The position numbers were made by a program, and so were the translations under genes. Under the pieces are notes generated by a model. It did not search any database and had not been told where the DNA came from. It saw nothing but the letters and a program-made list of their open reading frames with translations. Positions 23,042 through 31,691 of a stretch of DNA of 31,691 bases are shown in pieces; within the stretch, counting starts at the first letter, position 1, and each line of letters opens with the position of its first letter. The DNA is from JAFGOY01 sp034430335 (GTDB lineage Bacteria > Chloroflexota > Anaerolineae > Aggregatilineales > UBA3940), in the NCBI GenBank assembly GCA_034430335.1, contig DAOUES010000408.1, forward strand, positions 1-31,691. The letters are read 5' to 3'.

Positions 23042-24673
23042 TTAGTAGGGCATCTCGCCACCGGGCATTGCCGGGGGATTCTCCTCTGGGAGATCGGTGA
23101 TCAAGGCTTCGGTGGTCAGGATCATGGCAGCGATGCTGGCCGCATTCTCCAGCGCGCCGCGCGTCACCTTGGCCGGGTCGATAATCCCAGCTTCGATCAT
23201 GTCGACGAACTCGGAAGTCATGACATCATAGCCAATTTTGTCGTTATTCGACTCGGCCTGGTAGCGGCGGACCGTATCGATGATGACAGCCCCGTCTTTC
23301 CCGGCATTGGCCGATATCTTGCGCATCGGGGCTTCGAGGGCGGTGCGAATGATGGCCACGCCAGTCTGTTCGTCGGCGTAGTCCATCTGGAGATTATCCA
23401 GAGAAGCGATGGAGTTGATCAGCGCAACACCACCACCGGGGACGATGCCTTCTTCAACTGCGGCGCGTGTCGCGCTCAAGGCATCTTCGACGCGGTGCTT
23501 CTTTTCTTTCAGTTCCACTTCGGTAGCAGCGCCGACCCGGATAATGGCAACGCCACCGGCTAACTTAGCAAGACGCTCCTGGAGCTTCTCGCGGTCGTAG
23601 TCCGAGGTGGTCTTCTCGATAGCAACTTTAATTTCCTCAATGCGTCCGTGGATCGCGGCTTCATCGCCCGCGCCGCCGATGATGGTTGTATCGGACTTGG
23701 TCGAGACGATCTTTTCGCAGGTTCCCAGGTCTTCGAGGGTGGCGGTATCGAGTTTACGGCCAACTTCTTCGGAGATCACTTCGGCACCGGTCAGAATGGC
23801 GAGGTCGCGAAGCATTTCTTTGCGGCGGTCGCCAAAGCCAGGGGCCTTAATTGCAAGCACATTCAACATCCCGCGCAGTTTGTTAAGAACCAGGGTTGCC
23901 AGTGCTTCGCCGTCGACGTCTTCGGCAATGATGACCAGTTCGCGCTTACCGCGATTGAGTAGTTTTTCCAGGATGGGCATCAGGTCGGCGGCAGCCGAAA
24001 TCTTCTTCTCGTAGATCAGCACGCTGGGTTCTTCGATGATCGCTTCCATCGATTCGGGGCTGGTTACGAAGTAGGCACTGATGTAGCCACGGTCAAACTG
24101 CATACCTTCGACGTACTCGGTCTCGAATTCGAGGCCCTTGCTCTCTTCGACGGTAATGACGCCATCTTTACCGACCTTCCACATGACTTCGGCGATCAAC
24201 TCGCCGATTTCACGATCCTGGGCAGAGATGCTGGCAACGCTGGCGATCTCTTCCTGGGTATCAATATCGACCGCCTGGGTCAGAATCGCCCCGGTAACAA
24301 CATCGGTGGCGGCCTCGATGCCACGCTTCAACAGCATGGGATTCGCGCCAGCAGCGACGTTCTTCAGACCCTCGTTGACAATTGCCTGGGCCAACACAAT
24401 GCTGGTGGTGGTGCCGTCACCAGCGATGTCGTTGGTCTTGGTTGCCGCTTCTTTGAGAAGCTGCGCACCCATATTCTCATAGGGGTCTTCAAGCTCGACC
24501 TCTTTGGCAACGGTCACGCCATCATGGGTGATGGTCGGCGCGCCGTATTTCTTATCGAGTGCAACATTACGTCCCTTGGGGCCAAGCGTGGTGATGACGG
24601 CATTCGCCAGGGTGTCAACGCCGCGCTTTAGCTTCCTGCGGGCATCCTCAGAAAAGGCTAACTGCTTGGGCAT
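23042..24673 (-). CDS. groEL: Chaperonin GroEL (60 kDa)
   Basis: 543 residues. Typical blocks are ALDKKYGAPTITHDGVTVAKE, split over about 38-58, DIAGDGTTTSIVLAQAIV (ATP binding), YISAYFVTSPESMEAI, the apical LMPILEKLL, and RAAVEEGIVPGGGVAL near 400-416. GroEL forms double rings that fold proteins with the GroES lid. The C-terminus is ENPPAMPGGEMPY: the long GGM repeat tail of many GroELs is reduced to one GGEM. A GGAGGT site 10 bases before the ATG supports the start. It is 55 bases downstream of groES and controlled with it by the CIRCE site. Confidence 0.97.
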   Translation of the reverse strand: MPKQLAFSEDARRKLKRGVDTLANAVITTLGPKGRNVALDKKYGAPTITHDGVTVAKEVELEDPYENMGAQLLKEAATKTNDIAGDGTTTSIVLAQAIVNEGLKNVAAGANPMLLKRGIEAATDVVTGAILTQAVDIDTQEEIASVASISAQDREIGELIAEVMWKVGKDGVITVEESKGLEFETEYVEGMQFDRGYISAYFVTSPESMEAIIEEPSVLIYEKKISAAADLMPILEKLLNRGKRELVIIAEDVDGEALATLVLNKLRGMLNVLAIKAPGFGDRRKEMLRDLAILTGAEVISEEVGRKLDTATLEDLGTCEKIVSTKSDTTIIGGAGDEAAIHGRIEEIKVAIEKTTSDYDREKLQERLAKLAGGVAIIRVGAATEVELKEKKHRVEDALSATRAAVEEGIVPGGGVALINSIASLDNLQMDYADEQTGVAIIRTALEAPMRKISANAGKDGAVIIDTVRRYQAESNNDKIGYDVMTSEFVDMIEAGIIDPAKVTRGALENAASIAAMILTTEALITDLPEENPPAMPGGEMPY

Positions 24674-24728
24674 AGGTTTACTAACCTCCGTAGGAAAATC
24701 TATCAGTTTTAGCTGATTGGCTTATTAT

Positions 24729-25025
24729 TTACTCAACGATAGCCAGAACGTCGCTCTCTTTCAGGATGAGCAACTTCTTGCCTTCGATCTTGACTTCTGT
24801 ACCACCGTACTTGGCGTAAAGAACAATCTGGCCGACTTCAATGTCCATCGGAATACGCTTGCCATCGTCATCTTTACGGCCCAGTCCAACGGCCAGTACT
24901 TCACCCTGCTGCGGTTTTTCCTTTGCCGTATCAGGGAGAACAAGCTGCCCGTCCGCAAAGGTTTCCTGAGCTTCAATGGGTTCAACAACTACACGATCCC
25001 CTAGTGGTCGCAGTTGAAGTGCCAT
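24729..25025 (-). CDS. groES: Co-chaperonin GroES (10 kDa)
   Basis: 98 residues, standard size. It begins MALQLRPLGDRVVVEPIEAQE, with the mobile-loop region after it (QETFADGQLVLPDTAKEK), then GEVLAVGLGRKDD and the C-terminal YAKYGGTEVKIEGKKLLILKE. It caps GroEL and closes the folding chamber. A strong AAGGAGG site (25035-25041) lies 9 bases before the ATG. It is first in the groES-groEL operon. Confidence 0.97.
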   Translation of the reverse strand: MALQLRPLGDRVVVEPIEAQETFADGQLVLPDTAKEKPQQGEVLAVGLGRKDDDGKRIPMDIEVGQIVLYAKYGGTEVKIEGKKLLILKESDVLAIVE

Positions 25026-25073
25026 AGGTCGATGCCTCCTTATAAAATCCCTTCATTATCGTATTACTGAAGA

Positions 25074-25100
25074 TTAGCACTCCTTAGATGTGAGTGCTAA
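25074..25100 (-). promoter_or_regulatory. CIRCE operator (HrcA binding site)
   Basis: A perfect match to the consensus: TTAGCACTC, nine bases, GAGTGCTAA. It lies between the groESL promoter and the groES ribosome binding site, so HrcA bound here would block transcription in unstressed cells. hrcA is not in the window. Confidence 0.97.
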
Positions 25101-25110
25101 AAACGCTGGT

Positions 25111-25139
25111 AGTATACGCTTCTACCGGGGGGATGTCAA
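25111..25139 (-). promoter_or_regulatory. groESL promoter
   Basis: On the minus strand, a consensus TTGACA (25134-25139), a 17-base spacer and TATACT (25111-25116). The predicted start falls near 25104, immediately before the CIRCE element. It is the strongest promoter in the window by consensus. Confidence 0.88.
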
Positions 25140-25210
25140 GGGGAGGGAGTGCGTCGATTAGAGTTTCTTATACAAATTTAACGATTGCCGATTTCGGCCC
25201 CAGGCGGCCA

Positions 25211-26806
25211 TCACAGGTAGGACTGTCGATTGGCATCTTCATCTGGTTCCGGCTCCGAACTGCCAAGCTGTTCGAAGTTACCGGCATCGGGCAGCAGGGA
25301 GCGTAGATCAAACTGCTCGTCGATGGCCGTTTCGTCTTCCTGGGGAAGCAGGCCCTCGATAGCAGCGAGCAGTTCCTGGGCCTGCTCGACGCCCGGCACT
25401 TTCATCCCGGAAAGCGTGTCGACTGCTTGCTCGGCAAAGGCCCAGGCCTGCTCATAGAGAGTCATTGAGAAATAGAGATCCGCTAGGTTCAGCCAGAGGA
25501 TGCCCAGGTGGTAAGGACTGGCATCTTTCTCGTAGACTTCCTGCGCCTCCAGCATCAAGGCTTCGGCCCGATCATAACTTCCCTGCTGCTTGAACAGGAT
25601 CGCCTGGTGACTCTTGACCGTCGCCAGCCCCATTTCGTCACCCAGCACGTCGAACAGATTCGCGGCGCGCTGGTAATCTTCGTTGGACAGTCCCCAGTCC
25701 CCCCTGTCGTGCCGGATCGCGGCACGCTGGGCCAGACAGTGAGCTTCGAGACGTATGTCTTTTTTTTGCTGCGCCTTCGTGATTGCCTGGTCGATGGCGG
25801 TCAGCGCTTCGGTAGTCTGTCCGATTGCCTTGTGCGCTTGCGACAGGTTGAACAGCGTGATGGCTAAATCTTCCTGGGCGTCGGTCATCGTTTCGAACGT
25901 TCGCAAACTGCGGCGGTACGTTTTGATCGCCGCTTGGTGTTTCTCGTGCAGCATGGTGATACTTGCCAGGTTATTGAGCGCGCGGGCGGTTCCTACCTCG
26001 TCGTTGATCTGCTGGAAAAGGTTCTGGGCATCTTCGTAGGCCCGGCGCGCATTGTCCAGTTCGCCACGATCAAACAGCCAGTGGCCGAGCAGCACCAGCC
26101 TCTCGGCACCGGTGCGCCGGTCGCCGCGCTTGGCGGCAATCGCCGACCAGTGGCGAAAAGCATCGAGGGTTGTGGTTGTATCACCGGCGGCGCGCGAAAT
26201 GGCAACTTCCAGCGTCACCGCGTCCTCGTAGTCAGAGTCGAGCGCCAGTGCAGAGGAAACAGCTGCCAACGCCAGTTCGTGCTGATTCCTGTGCCAGGCG
26301 GCCTGGGCCAGCGCCAACTGACGGAACGCCTCGAATGCCGACGGGCGCTTTGTCTGTTTGACGCGCTGGCGCAGCGCGTCGTCAATCGGGACGTTCAGCC
26401 GTTCGAGCAGGGCCAGGGAGATGCGCTCTACGAAGCGGTTGAACCCGGCCAGCGGCGTCGAGGCTTCCAGGGGCGCAGACGTGCTGTCGGGGCCATCGAC
26501 CACCAGCCGCACGCCAAGCATCTTGGCGTCCTGATCCAGGATATATCGCCCGTGAACCAGGGCTTGCAGCTTGAAATGGGTGCGTATCGCCTGGACTGCG
26601 TCGGGGGGCAGCGGTAGTGTCAGCTTGCGAGCGCTGATCAATCCTGCGACCACATTGTAATCAATCGTCGTCAAACCGGCGGCAGATAGATGCTCGATGA
26701 ACAATTTACTGAGCAGCGCGCCCAGCCAGTTTGCTTCGTCGGTTTGCCGGTTGCCCACCAGTGGAGCAATCGCAACTGCCTGACCGATCCGGGTTTGCTG
26801 CGCCAT
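25211..26806 (-). CDS. TPR-repeat protein with an N-terminal TolB/FlgO-like domain
   Basis: 531 residues, no signal peptide. The first 140 or so residues (VAIAPLVGNRQTDEANWLGALLSKLF ... LQALVHGRYILDQDAKMLGVRLV, given here in parts) resemble the TolB-N/FlgO-like domain found in front of TPRs in adenylate-cyclase-like and kinase-associated proteins; that match is by pattern only. From about 165 to 490 come tetratricopeptide repeats (NARRAYEDAQNLFQQI, GTARALNNLASITMLHEK, LAITLFNLSQAHKAIGQTTE, and more), suited to protein binding. The tail is acidic. AGGGAG precedes the ATG at 26804-26806. It lies upstream of groES on the same strand, but that operon has its own promoter. No function can be named. 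Confidence 0.78.
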   Translation of the reverse strand: MAQQTRIGQAVAIAPLVGNRQTDEANWLGALLSKLFIEHLSAAGLTTIDYNVVAGLISARKLTLPLPPDAVQAIRTHFKLQALVHGRYILDQDAKMLGVRLVVDGPDSTSAPLEASTPLAGFNRFVERISLALLERLNVPIDDALRQRVKQTKRPSAFEAFRQLALAQAAWHRNQHELALAAVSSALALDSDYEDAVTLEVAISRAAGDTTTTLDAFRHWSAIAAKRGDRRTGAERLVLLGHWLFDRGELDNARRAYEDAQNLFQQINDEVGTARALNNLASITMLHEKHQAAIKTYRRSLRTFETMTDAQEDLAITLFNLSQAHKAIGQTTEALTAIDQAITKAQQKKDIRLEAHCLAQRAAIRHDRGDWGLSNEDYQRAANLFDVLGDEMGLATVKSHQAILFKQQGSYDRAEALMLEAQEVYEKDASPYHLGILWLNLADLYFSMTLYEQAWAFAEQAVDTLSGMKVPGVEQAQELLAAIEGLLPQEDETAIDEQFDLRSLLPDAGNFEQLGSSEPEPDEDANRQSYL

Positions 26807-26902
26807 AGGTCTCCCTTACCCTGTCGAATATCGCCTGTCAGATTGTGCCCCAAATCCGGTGCGGATGCCAGTCGATAGTTTCTGCGCCGTGCTGTTTTTG
26901 GC

Positions 26903-26908
26903 TAAAAT
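26903..26908 (+). promoter_or_regulatory. Possible -10 (TAAAAT) for the GT39-like gene
   Basis: TAAAAT lies 51 bases before the ATG at 26960 in the divergent gap of 153 bases. A -35 is not clear. CAGGAT at 26949-26954 may be the ribosome binding site. Confidence 0.35.
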
Positions 26909-26959
26909 CGGCGCGGTAGTTAAACTACTTCCCGATACCAACCATGTACAGGATCGGTT

Positions 26960-29335
26960 ATGGCAAACGGACACAGTCCTGTTTCTCCGAACAAATCTAC
27001 GGGCAGGCATTTTTACCTGCTTCTGGCGCTGCTGGTACTGCTCGGCGGGGCGGCGATTCGTATCGTGCGGCTGGACGACATGCCCCTCTACCTTGACGAA
27101 GCCACCCATGTAATGAGGGCGGAACGGGCAGTCACACAGGGCGAGCTTTATGGCGGGATCATCGACGACAAGGCCCTTTACCCGATGGTGCTGGCGATCT
27201 TCAAACCGCTGGGGCCAGAAGGACCATTCCTGGGCCGGATGATATCGGTGCTGGCGGGAGTAATCGGCATTGCTGCCTGCATCGCACTGGGCAGGTCACT
27301 CGACAACGCCCGCGCGGGGCTGCTGGCGGGGGTGATCTGCGCCGTACTGCCGGGGGCCGTGTTCCACGACCGGCAGGCGCTGGTCGATCCGCTGAAAGCC
27401 GCCTTCACCACCCTGAGTGTTTTGCTGACCGTCTGGATGGTCAAAAAGCCCCGCCTCTGGCAGGGGGTTCTACTGGGCGTGGTGCTGGCAGGGGGCTACC
27501 TGACCAAAGTATCGTCGCTGCTCTTCTTTGCGCTCCCCCTGATCAGCATCCCAATGCTCTCCCGCTCAAAAAGCAAGACATGGCAGGCGCTGGCAGTCGG
27601 TGTCGGGGCGATTGCATTGGGCGCGTTGATTTCATACGAGGTCTACCAGATGGCCGCGCGTGATGGTTTCACGACGCTTCAGGAGCACACCTCCGTCACC
27701 CGCATCCGTCTCTTGACTCTGGGCGAGGAGGAGACCCAGGCCGACATCAACCGTGACCTGATCAATATGGCCGATCTCACCAGGGCGTATATCGGATGGC
27801 CGATTCTTGGATTGTCGGCGCTTTCACTGGCCTGGATCGTGATCGACAAGAGACGGTGGGAACTGCTCTACATATGGGTGCCTGCCGGGGTGTTCACGCT
27901 CGGCCTGCTGCTGATCAAGACCGATCTCTGGACGCTGCCCGCCCGCTATTTCACGTCGTCGTTCGCCCCACTGAGCGTCCTGGCGGCGATCTCTTTGGAC
28001 ATCGGGATCGAACTGATCAGGGATTGGCAGCCCCGACTCGCGCCCTGGGCGCTTGGCCTGCTGGCGGGCTTCGTAGTGATCCCTTTGCTGGGCACTGATT
28101 GGGCAATTATCCGCGATATCGACACCGCCCCGCTTGCCAAAGGAGATCGCAATCTATACGTCGTCGGGCTGACCGCCGGGCACGCCTACAAAGAGGCCGC
28201 CGAAGACCTGCTCGCCATCTGGGAAGCCGGTGACGGGCGGCCACTCGATACGATGACCTACAAGGGCTTCTACTGGCAGACGACCGTCCACCTGGGGCCG
28301 CGCGTTGGCGAACACGTGCAGATGAGGCCGGGCAACGAATCCCAATACCTGATGCTGGCCGACTGGCTTGTCCGCAATGAGATGGTCTATTTCATCGAGA
28401 CGAACTACAGCAGGCAGGCCATGCCTGCCTCGGTGCATGGAGCAGTGATCGAGTTCGTAAAGCAGTACCGGCACGAAAATGTCACGCTGAACCTCTACCG
28501 CGTGGTCGGTGTCACGGGGAAGACGGCGGAGGTCGTCTACCAGAAGCGCCTGCCGCCCGGCGACATGCTCGAAACGGCTTATGCCAGCCTCCAGGCCGAT
28601 CTATCGACAGCCGGTACGGAAACAGCCGTCGTGGTTTTCCCCGGCAGCCAGGCCGGAATCGTCGAAGCGGAAGGCAGCAGCAGGGTACTACCGCTGACCC
28701 TCGATGCATGGCCGCCCGCTCCGGAAGAAGCGACAGACGCCCTGGCCGATCTCACAGCAGTCGACAAGCAGGTGATCGAGTTCGTCGAAGTTGCCGGTTA
28801 CCAGACCGACCCCAATCAGGCGATCATGCAGGCGGCCCAGGCGCTTTTCTATCACGTTAGCCAGACCTGGTACGGGGATCAGGTCACGCGGACGACCTAT
28901 GTCGCCGGGCCGGTTGCGCCGGATTGGGACGATGCCGGTTATCGCTGGGAGGATGCCATTGACCTGGCGCAGGTAGCCATCATCGAACCCGTCGCCGAGG
29001 CGGGCGGCTGGGTGCGCATCGCCTACACCTGGCGCACCGACACGCCTGTCCGGGATTCGTTCAGCGTTTTTACCCACATCGTCGACGCAGAGGGGAATAT
29101 CGCCGCCCAACACGACGGCGTGCCTGGCGGCGGCCTGTACCCGATGACCATCTGGCAGCCCGGCGAACCGGTCGTCGACCGGGTGGCTGTGCAGCTTCCC
29201 GCCGATTTAGCGCCGGGCGATTACACCGTCAACGTGGGGATTTATTCCCCGGACAGCGGCCTTCGCCTGCGGGTGACGGGGGGCAGCACCGGCGGTCCGG
29301 ACTATGTCACCATCGGGCAGATCCGCGTGCGGTAG
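26960..29335 (+). CDS. GT39/PMT-like polyprenyl-phosphate-dependent glycosyltransferase, membrane protein
   Basis: 791 residues. The first half is a multi-span membrane domain (about ten hydrophobic segments from 19 to about 390). After the first span the extracytoplasmic loop has YLDEATH (44-50), with the acidic DE pair that is catalytic in GT39/ArnT-type enzymes. Such enzymes move a sugar from a polyprenyl-phosphate carrier to protein, lipid or glycan outside the membrane. The second half is extracytoplasmic: a mixed region (about 400-640), then a beta-sandwich with FSVFTHIVDAEGNIAAQHDG and a PGDYTVNVGIYSP strand. I know this terminal domain as common on Chloroflexota membrane glycosyltransferases. 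The acceptor is unknown. It is divergent from the TPR gene. Confidence 0.78.
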   Translation: MANGHSPVSPNKSTGRHFYLLLALLVLLGGAAIRIVRLDDMPLYLDEATHVMRAERAVTQGELYGGIIDDKALYPMVLAIFKPLGPEGPFLGRMISVLAGVIGIAACIALGRSLDNARAGLLAGVICAVLPGAVFHDRQALVDPLKAAFTTLSVLLTVWMVKKPRLWQGVLLGVVLAGGYLTKVSSLLFFALPLISIPMLSRSKSKTWQALAVGVGAIALGALISYEVYQMAARDGFTTLQEHTSVTRIRLLTLGEEETQADINRDLINMADLTRAYIGWPILGLSALSLAWIVIDKRRWELLYIWVPAGVFTLGLLLIKTDLWTLPARYFTSSFAPLSVLAAISLDIGIELIRDWQPRLAPWALGLLAGFVVIPLLGTDWAIIRDIDTAPLAKGDRNLYVVGLTAGHAYKEAAEDLLAIWEAGDGRPLDTMTYKGFYWQTTVHLGPRVGEHVQMRPGNESQYLMLADWLVRNEMVYFIETNYSRQAMPASVHGAVIEFVKQYRHENVTLNLYRVVGVTGKTAEVVYQKRLPPGDMLETAYASLQADLSTAGTETAVVVFPGSQAGIVEAEGSSRVLPLTLDAWPPAPEEATDALADLTAVDKQVIEFVEVAGYQTDPNQAIMQAAQALFYHVSQTWYGDQVTRTTYVAGPVAPDWDDAGYRWEDAIDLAQVAIIEPVAEAGGWVRIAYTWRTDTPVRDSFSVFTHIVDAEGNIAAQHDGVPGGGLYPMTIWQPGEPVVDRVAVQLPADLAPGDYTVNVGIYSPDSGLRLRVTGGSTGGPDYVTIGQIRVR

Positions 29336-29343
29336 GCGACCGA

Positions 29344-31691
29344 TCAGGTGATTTCGACCAGGGAGCCGTCGGGCGTCTTGGTGACCTCGATGTGAGCCGG
29401 GAACGCTTCTCGCAGCTCCTCGATGTGGGTGATCACGAGGATCAGGGCGAAGTCGTCCTTGATCGCGTTGATCGCCTGAACCAGCCGCTCGCGCCCCTGG
29501 GTGTCCTGCGTGCCAAAACCCTCGTCGAGGATCAGCGTCCTGAGTTGCGCCCCGGCCCGCCGGGCCAGCAGCCGCGACAGGGCCAGCCGGATGGCGAAGT
29601 TGACCCGGAACGCCTCACCGCCGCTGAAGGTATCGTAATCGCGGGTGCCCAACTCGTCGGCGATCCTGATGTCGAGCGTTTCTTTCGTTCCCCCGGTTAC
29701 CTTCTCACGCTGCGTTTCGAAGCGGATATGCATCCGTCCGTCGGTCATCCGGGCCAGGATGTCGTTGGCCTCGACCTCGATCTCCGGGATGGCGGCGTCG
29801 ATCAACATGGCCGGGATGCCGTCCTTCCCGAAAGCGATCCGCAGTTCCTCGTAGATGCCGTATTCTTCGGCGGACTGGTCACGGTCTTCGTGCAGCTTCT
29901 CGCGCTTGATGCGGAGTTGTTCGAGTGAGTGCAGTTTCTGCATAGCGAATCCAACCCGGGTATCGGCACGGCTCTTTTGGTCGCGCAGTTGGTCGAGCTG
30001 CGGTTCCCAGGGCTGCAACTCCTCGATCTGCTGCACCAACGTCTCGAACTCGGCGGCCAGGCCGTCCAGTTCGTCCTGATCCTGCCCGATCCGCTCGTCG
30101 ATTGAGGCGATCTGTTCTTCCAGCCGCGCCAGCCGTTCCCCGGTATCCGGGAAATTCTTCCGCACATGGTCGAGATCGGCCTTGTACTGCTCGAAGGGCT
30201 GGTTCTCGGTCGCCGCTGCCTGCGCCTGCCGGTGCGCGTCCTGGTCATAGCCGATTTCGGCCAGCCGCGCCTCAAGATCGGCTAACTGTGCCCGCGCCTC
30301 GCGCGCGTAGTCTTCTTCCGCGAGCGCCCGGTCGATCTCGGCCAGCCGTGCATCGAGTTGATCCAGTTCGGCCTGTTCGCTCTCGATCTGGTTGATCTGC
30401 TCGGCAAGCTGCACAACCTGATTCTGCCGGGGCTTCAAGTTGCGTAGTTCGGTAGCGGCCCTGTCGAAGTCTTTGAGCAGTTCGTCGATCTGCGCTGCTG
30501 TCTCGGCAGCCTGCGCTTCTTTCCCCTGAAGTTCCTGTTCCTTTTCGCCGCGTTCCCGGACAAGACGGGCGAGCAGGGCGACACGGTGTTCTTCACTGAG
30601 CGGCTGGCGGCACAACGGGCAGTCGGCATCCTCGGCCCCGTCGATCTGGGCATACTGGCCACCGAGATGATCCAACTCGTTTTGCAGGCTCTCGCGGGCG
30701 GCGTCCAGTTCGGCTTTGAGCACCCGCAGCCTGGAAATCTGCTCGCCGGTTTGATCCTGTTCGGCTTTTCTTGTCTCCAACGCCGCGACGATGTCCTGCG
30801 CCTCTTTGAGCGTCTCCCGTTTGCCCTCGACAGGGGAGATTCGATCATCCAGTTCCACCCGCTGGCGGGTCAGCGTTCGCTGCTCGGCTTGAAGGCCGCT
30901 GCGCGCCGAGGCGATATCCTGCTGGAAGGCGTTGAACTGCTCGCGAAGATCACTTTGCTCCTGGAGACGTTCGCCGAACTCACGCTCCAACTGCCGGGCC
31001 TCTTGAAGAAGCCGGTAGCCTTCCTCGATGTTGTCTGCTTCGGCCAGGGTTTCCTCGTATTCGGCCAACCGCCCCCGGATCGTTTCGGCCTCCGCGTTCA
31101 ATCGATCCAGGTCGCCCAGGTCGCGGGAGATGCGGTTTTGCAGATCGTCCCGGCGCAAGGCGACGGCCTCGTAACGCCGCCGGGTTTCCTCCAGTTCCTG
31201 CACATGACCGGCGGCTTCTTCCACCCGCTGCCTGAGATCGTCAAGCGCTGCGTTCGCCTCGCCCAGATCGTTCTGATATTCATCCTCGCGGGAAAGCTCC
31301 TCCTGGATGCGTTCCAGTTCGGAGTCGATCTGCAGCCGTTCGAAGTCCAACTGGCGCAGCCTTGTCTTGGCGCGCTCCTCGTAGGTTTCCCAGACATCCA
31401 GGCCGAGAATCTCACCGAGGATCGCCTTTCTCTCTCCAGGGGTTTTCTGGGTGAATTCGTCGGCGCGGCCCTGGACGAGAAAAGCGGAATTGATGAACGT
31501 GTCATAGTCCAGCCGCAGCAGGCCGGTCAGCCGATCCTGTGTGTCTCGAATGGTGTTCTCCGATATCGACCGCCAGTCGCCGCTATCCTCGACTTCGAAG
31601 TCCAGGGCGCTGATTCCCCGCCCCTTTCTCGACCGGTAGCGTGAAACCCGGTATCGGTTGCCGGTCAGTTCAAAGGTCAGCCTGACTCGCA
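29344..31691 (-). CDS. sbcC: SbcC/Rad50-type exonuclease ATPase subunit (5' end outside window)
   Basis: 781 residues are visible, reading in from the window edge; the N-terminal Walker A part is beyond it. The first in-frame start-like codon (TTG, 31350) is internal, because homology begins earlier with DTFINSAFLVQGRADEFTQ and GERKAILGEILGL, classic SbcC blocks. Long coiled coils follow, with a zinc hook CPLC at about 30610-30621. After the second coil come TFSGGEAFRVNFAIRLAL (signature), LRTLILDEGFGTQD (Walker B and D-loop) and LVITHIEEL (H-loop). With SbcD it processes DNA ends and hairpins. sbcD would be expected just upstream, outside the window. It ends 8 bases from the convergent GT39-like gene. 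Confidence 0.9.
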   Translation of the reverse strand, partial: RVRLTFELTGNRYRVSRYRSRKGRGISALDFEVEDSGDWRSISENTIRDTQDRLTGLLRLDYDTFINSAFLVQGRADEFTQKTPGERKAILGEILGLDVWETYEERAKTRLRQLDFERLQIDSELERIQEELSREDEYQNDLGEANAALDDLRQRVEEAAGHVQELEETRRRYEAVALRRDDLQNRISRDLGDLDRLNAEAETIRGRLAEYEETLAEADNIEEGYRLLQEARQLEREFGERLQEQSDLREQFNAFQQDIASARSGLQAEQRTLTRQRVELDDRISPVEGKRETLKEAQDIVAALETRKAEQDQTGEQISRLRVLKAELDAARESLQNELDHLGGQYAQIDGAEDADCPLCRQPLSEEHRVALLARLVRERGEKEQELQGKEAQAAETAAQIDELLKDFDRAATELRNLKPRQNQVVQLAEQINQIESEQAELDQLDARLAEIDRALAEEDYAREARAQLADLEARLAEIGYDQDAHRQAQAAATENQPFEQYKADLDHVRKNFPDTGERLARLEEQIASIDERIGQDQDELDGLAAEFETLVQQIEELQPWEPQLDQLRDQKSRADTRVGFAMQKLHSLEQLRIKREKLHEDRDQSAEEYGIYEELRIAFGKDGIPAMLIDAAIPEIEVEANDILARMTDGRMHIRFETQREKVTGGTKETLDIRIADELGTRDYDTFSGGEAFRVNFAIRLALSRLLARRAGAQLRTLILDEGFGTQDTQGRERLVQAINAIKDDFALILVITHIEELREAFPAHIEVTKTPDGSLVEIT

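Noticed and set aside
1..31691. tRNA, rRNA, CRISPR array, transposase or phage genes
   Set aside because: Both strands were read for T-loop-like GTTCGAATC patterns, regularly spaced repeats and transposase motifs; none was found outside coding noise.

Overview
The window is about 31.7 kb of dense, moderately GC-rich bacterial chromosome with 24 protein genes, two of them cut by the window edges. I see no tRNA or rRNA gene, no insertion sequence and no CRISPR array. The best guess for the organism is a Chloroflexota bacterium, probably Anaerolineae-like. This rests on the lineage style of several proteins: a GT39-type membrane protein ending in a 'HIVDAEG..AAQHDG' beta-sandwich domain, a TolB-like propeller with TATPV linkers, a cytosolic GAF histidine kinase, HrcA/CIRCE control of groESL, and enlarged DnaG and RpoD. 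That assignment is inference, because no 16S gene is present.

Layout. 1-717 (+) is the C-terminal end of a DUF1998/MrfA-type helicase with an HNH nuclease inserted in it. 720-3859 (-) holds asparagine synthase followed by a membrane-anchored beta-propeller protein. 4080-6658 (-) is a tight run of two paralogous HAD hydrolases followed by holA (DNA polymerase III delta). Divergent from it is holB (delta prime, 6819-7811, +), probably made from a leaderless mRNA. 7827-11682 (-) is the dnaG-rpoD pair, both with extra segments. 11966-13769 (+) holds a soluble GAF histidine kinase and a YgjP-like metallopeptidase, convergent with an ADP-ribosylglycohydrolase (13780-14718, -).

14894-19460 (+) carries a YugP-like membrane zinc peptidase, a hotdog thioesterase, a Ser/Thr kinase with a C-terminal membrane anchor, and ftsH, which has its own near-consensus promoter and ends at a textbook intrinsic terminator. 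19518-21224 (-) is an acyl-CoA synthetase, divergent from a coiled-coil protein of unknown role (21409-22590, +). 22652-25139 (-) contains a small membrane protein and the groES-groEL operon with a sigma70 promoter and a perfect CIRCE operator. The window closes with a TPR protein (-), a GT39-like membrane glycosyltransferase (+) and the bulk of an SbcC/Rad50-type ATPase (-).

Functionally this is mostly housekeeping: replication (dnaG, holA, holB), transcription (rpoD), proteostasis (groESL, ftsH, two or three peptidases) and DNA repair at both edges. The regulatory sites give a consistent picture of the main promoter type. Five starts are preceded by an extended -10 of the form TGNTANAAT, usually without a good -35. 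I see no convincing new multi-gene system. The most unusual items are the HNH insertion in the helicase, the possible haem-type GAF sensor kinase, and the insertions in RpoD and DnaG.
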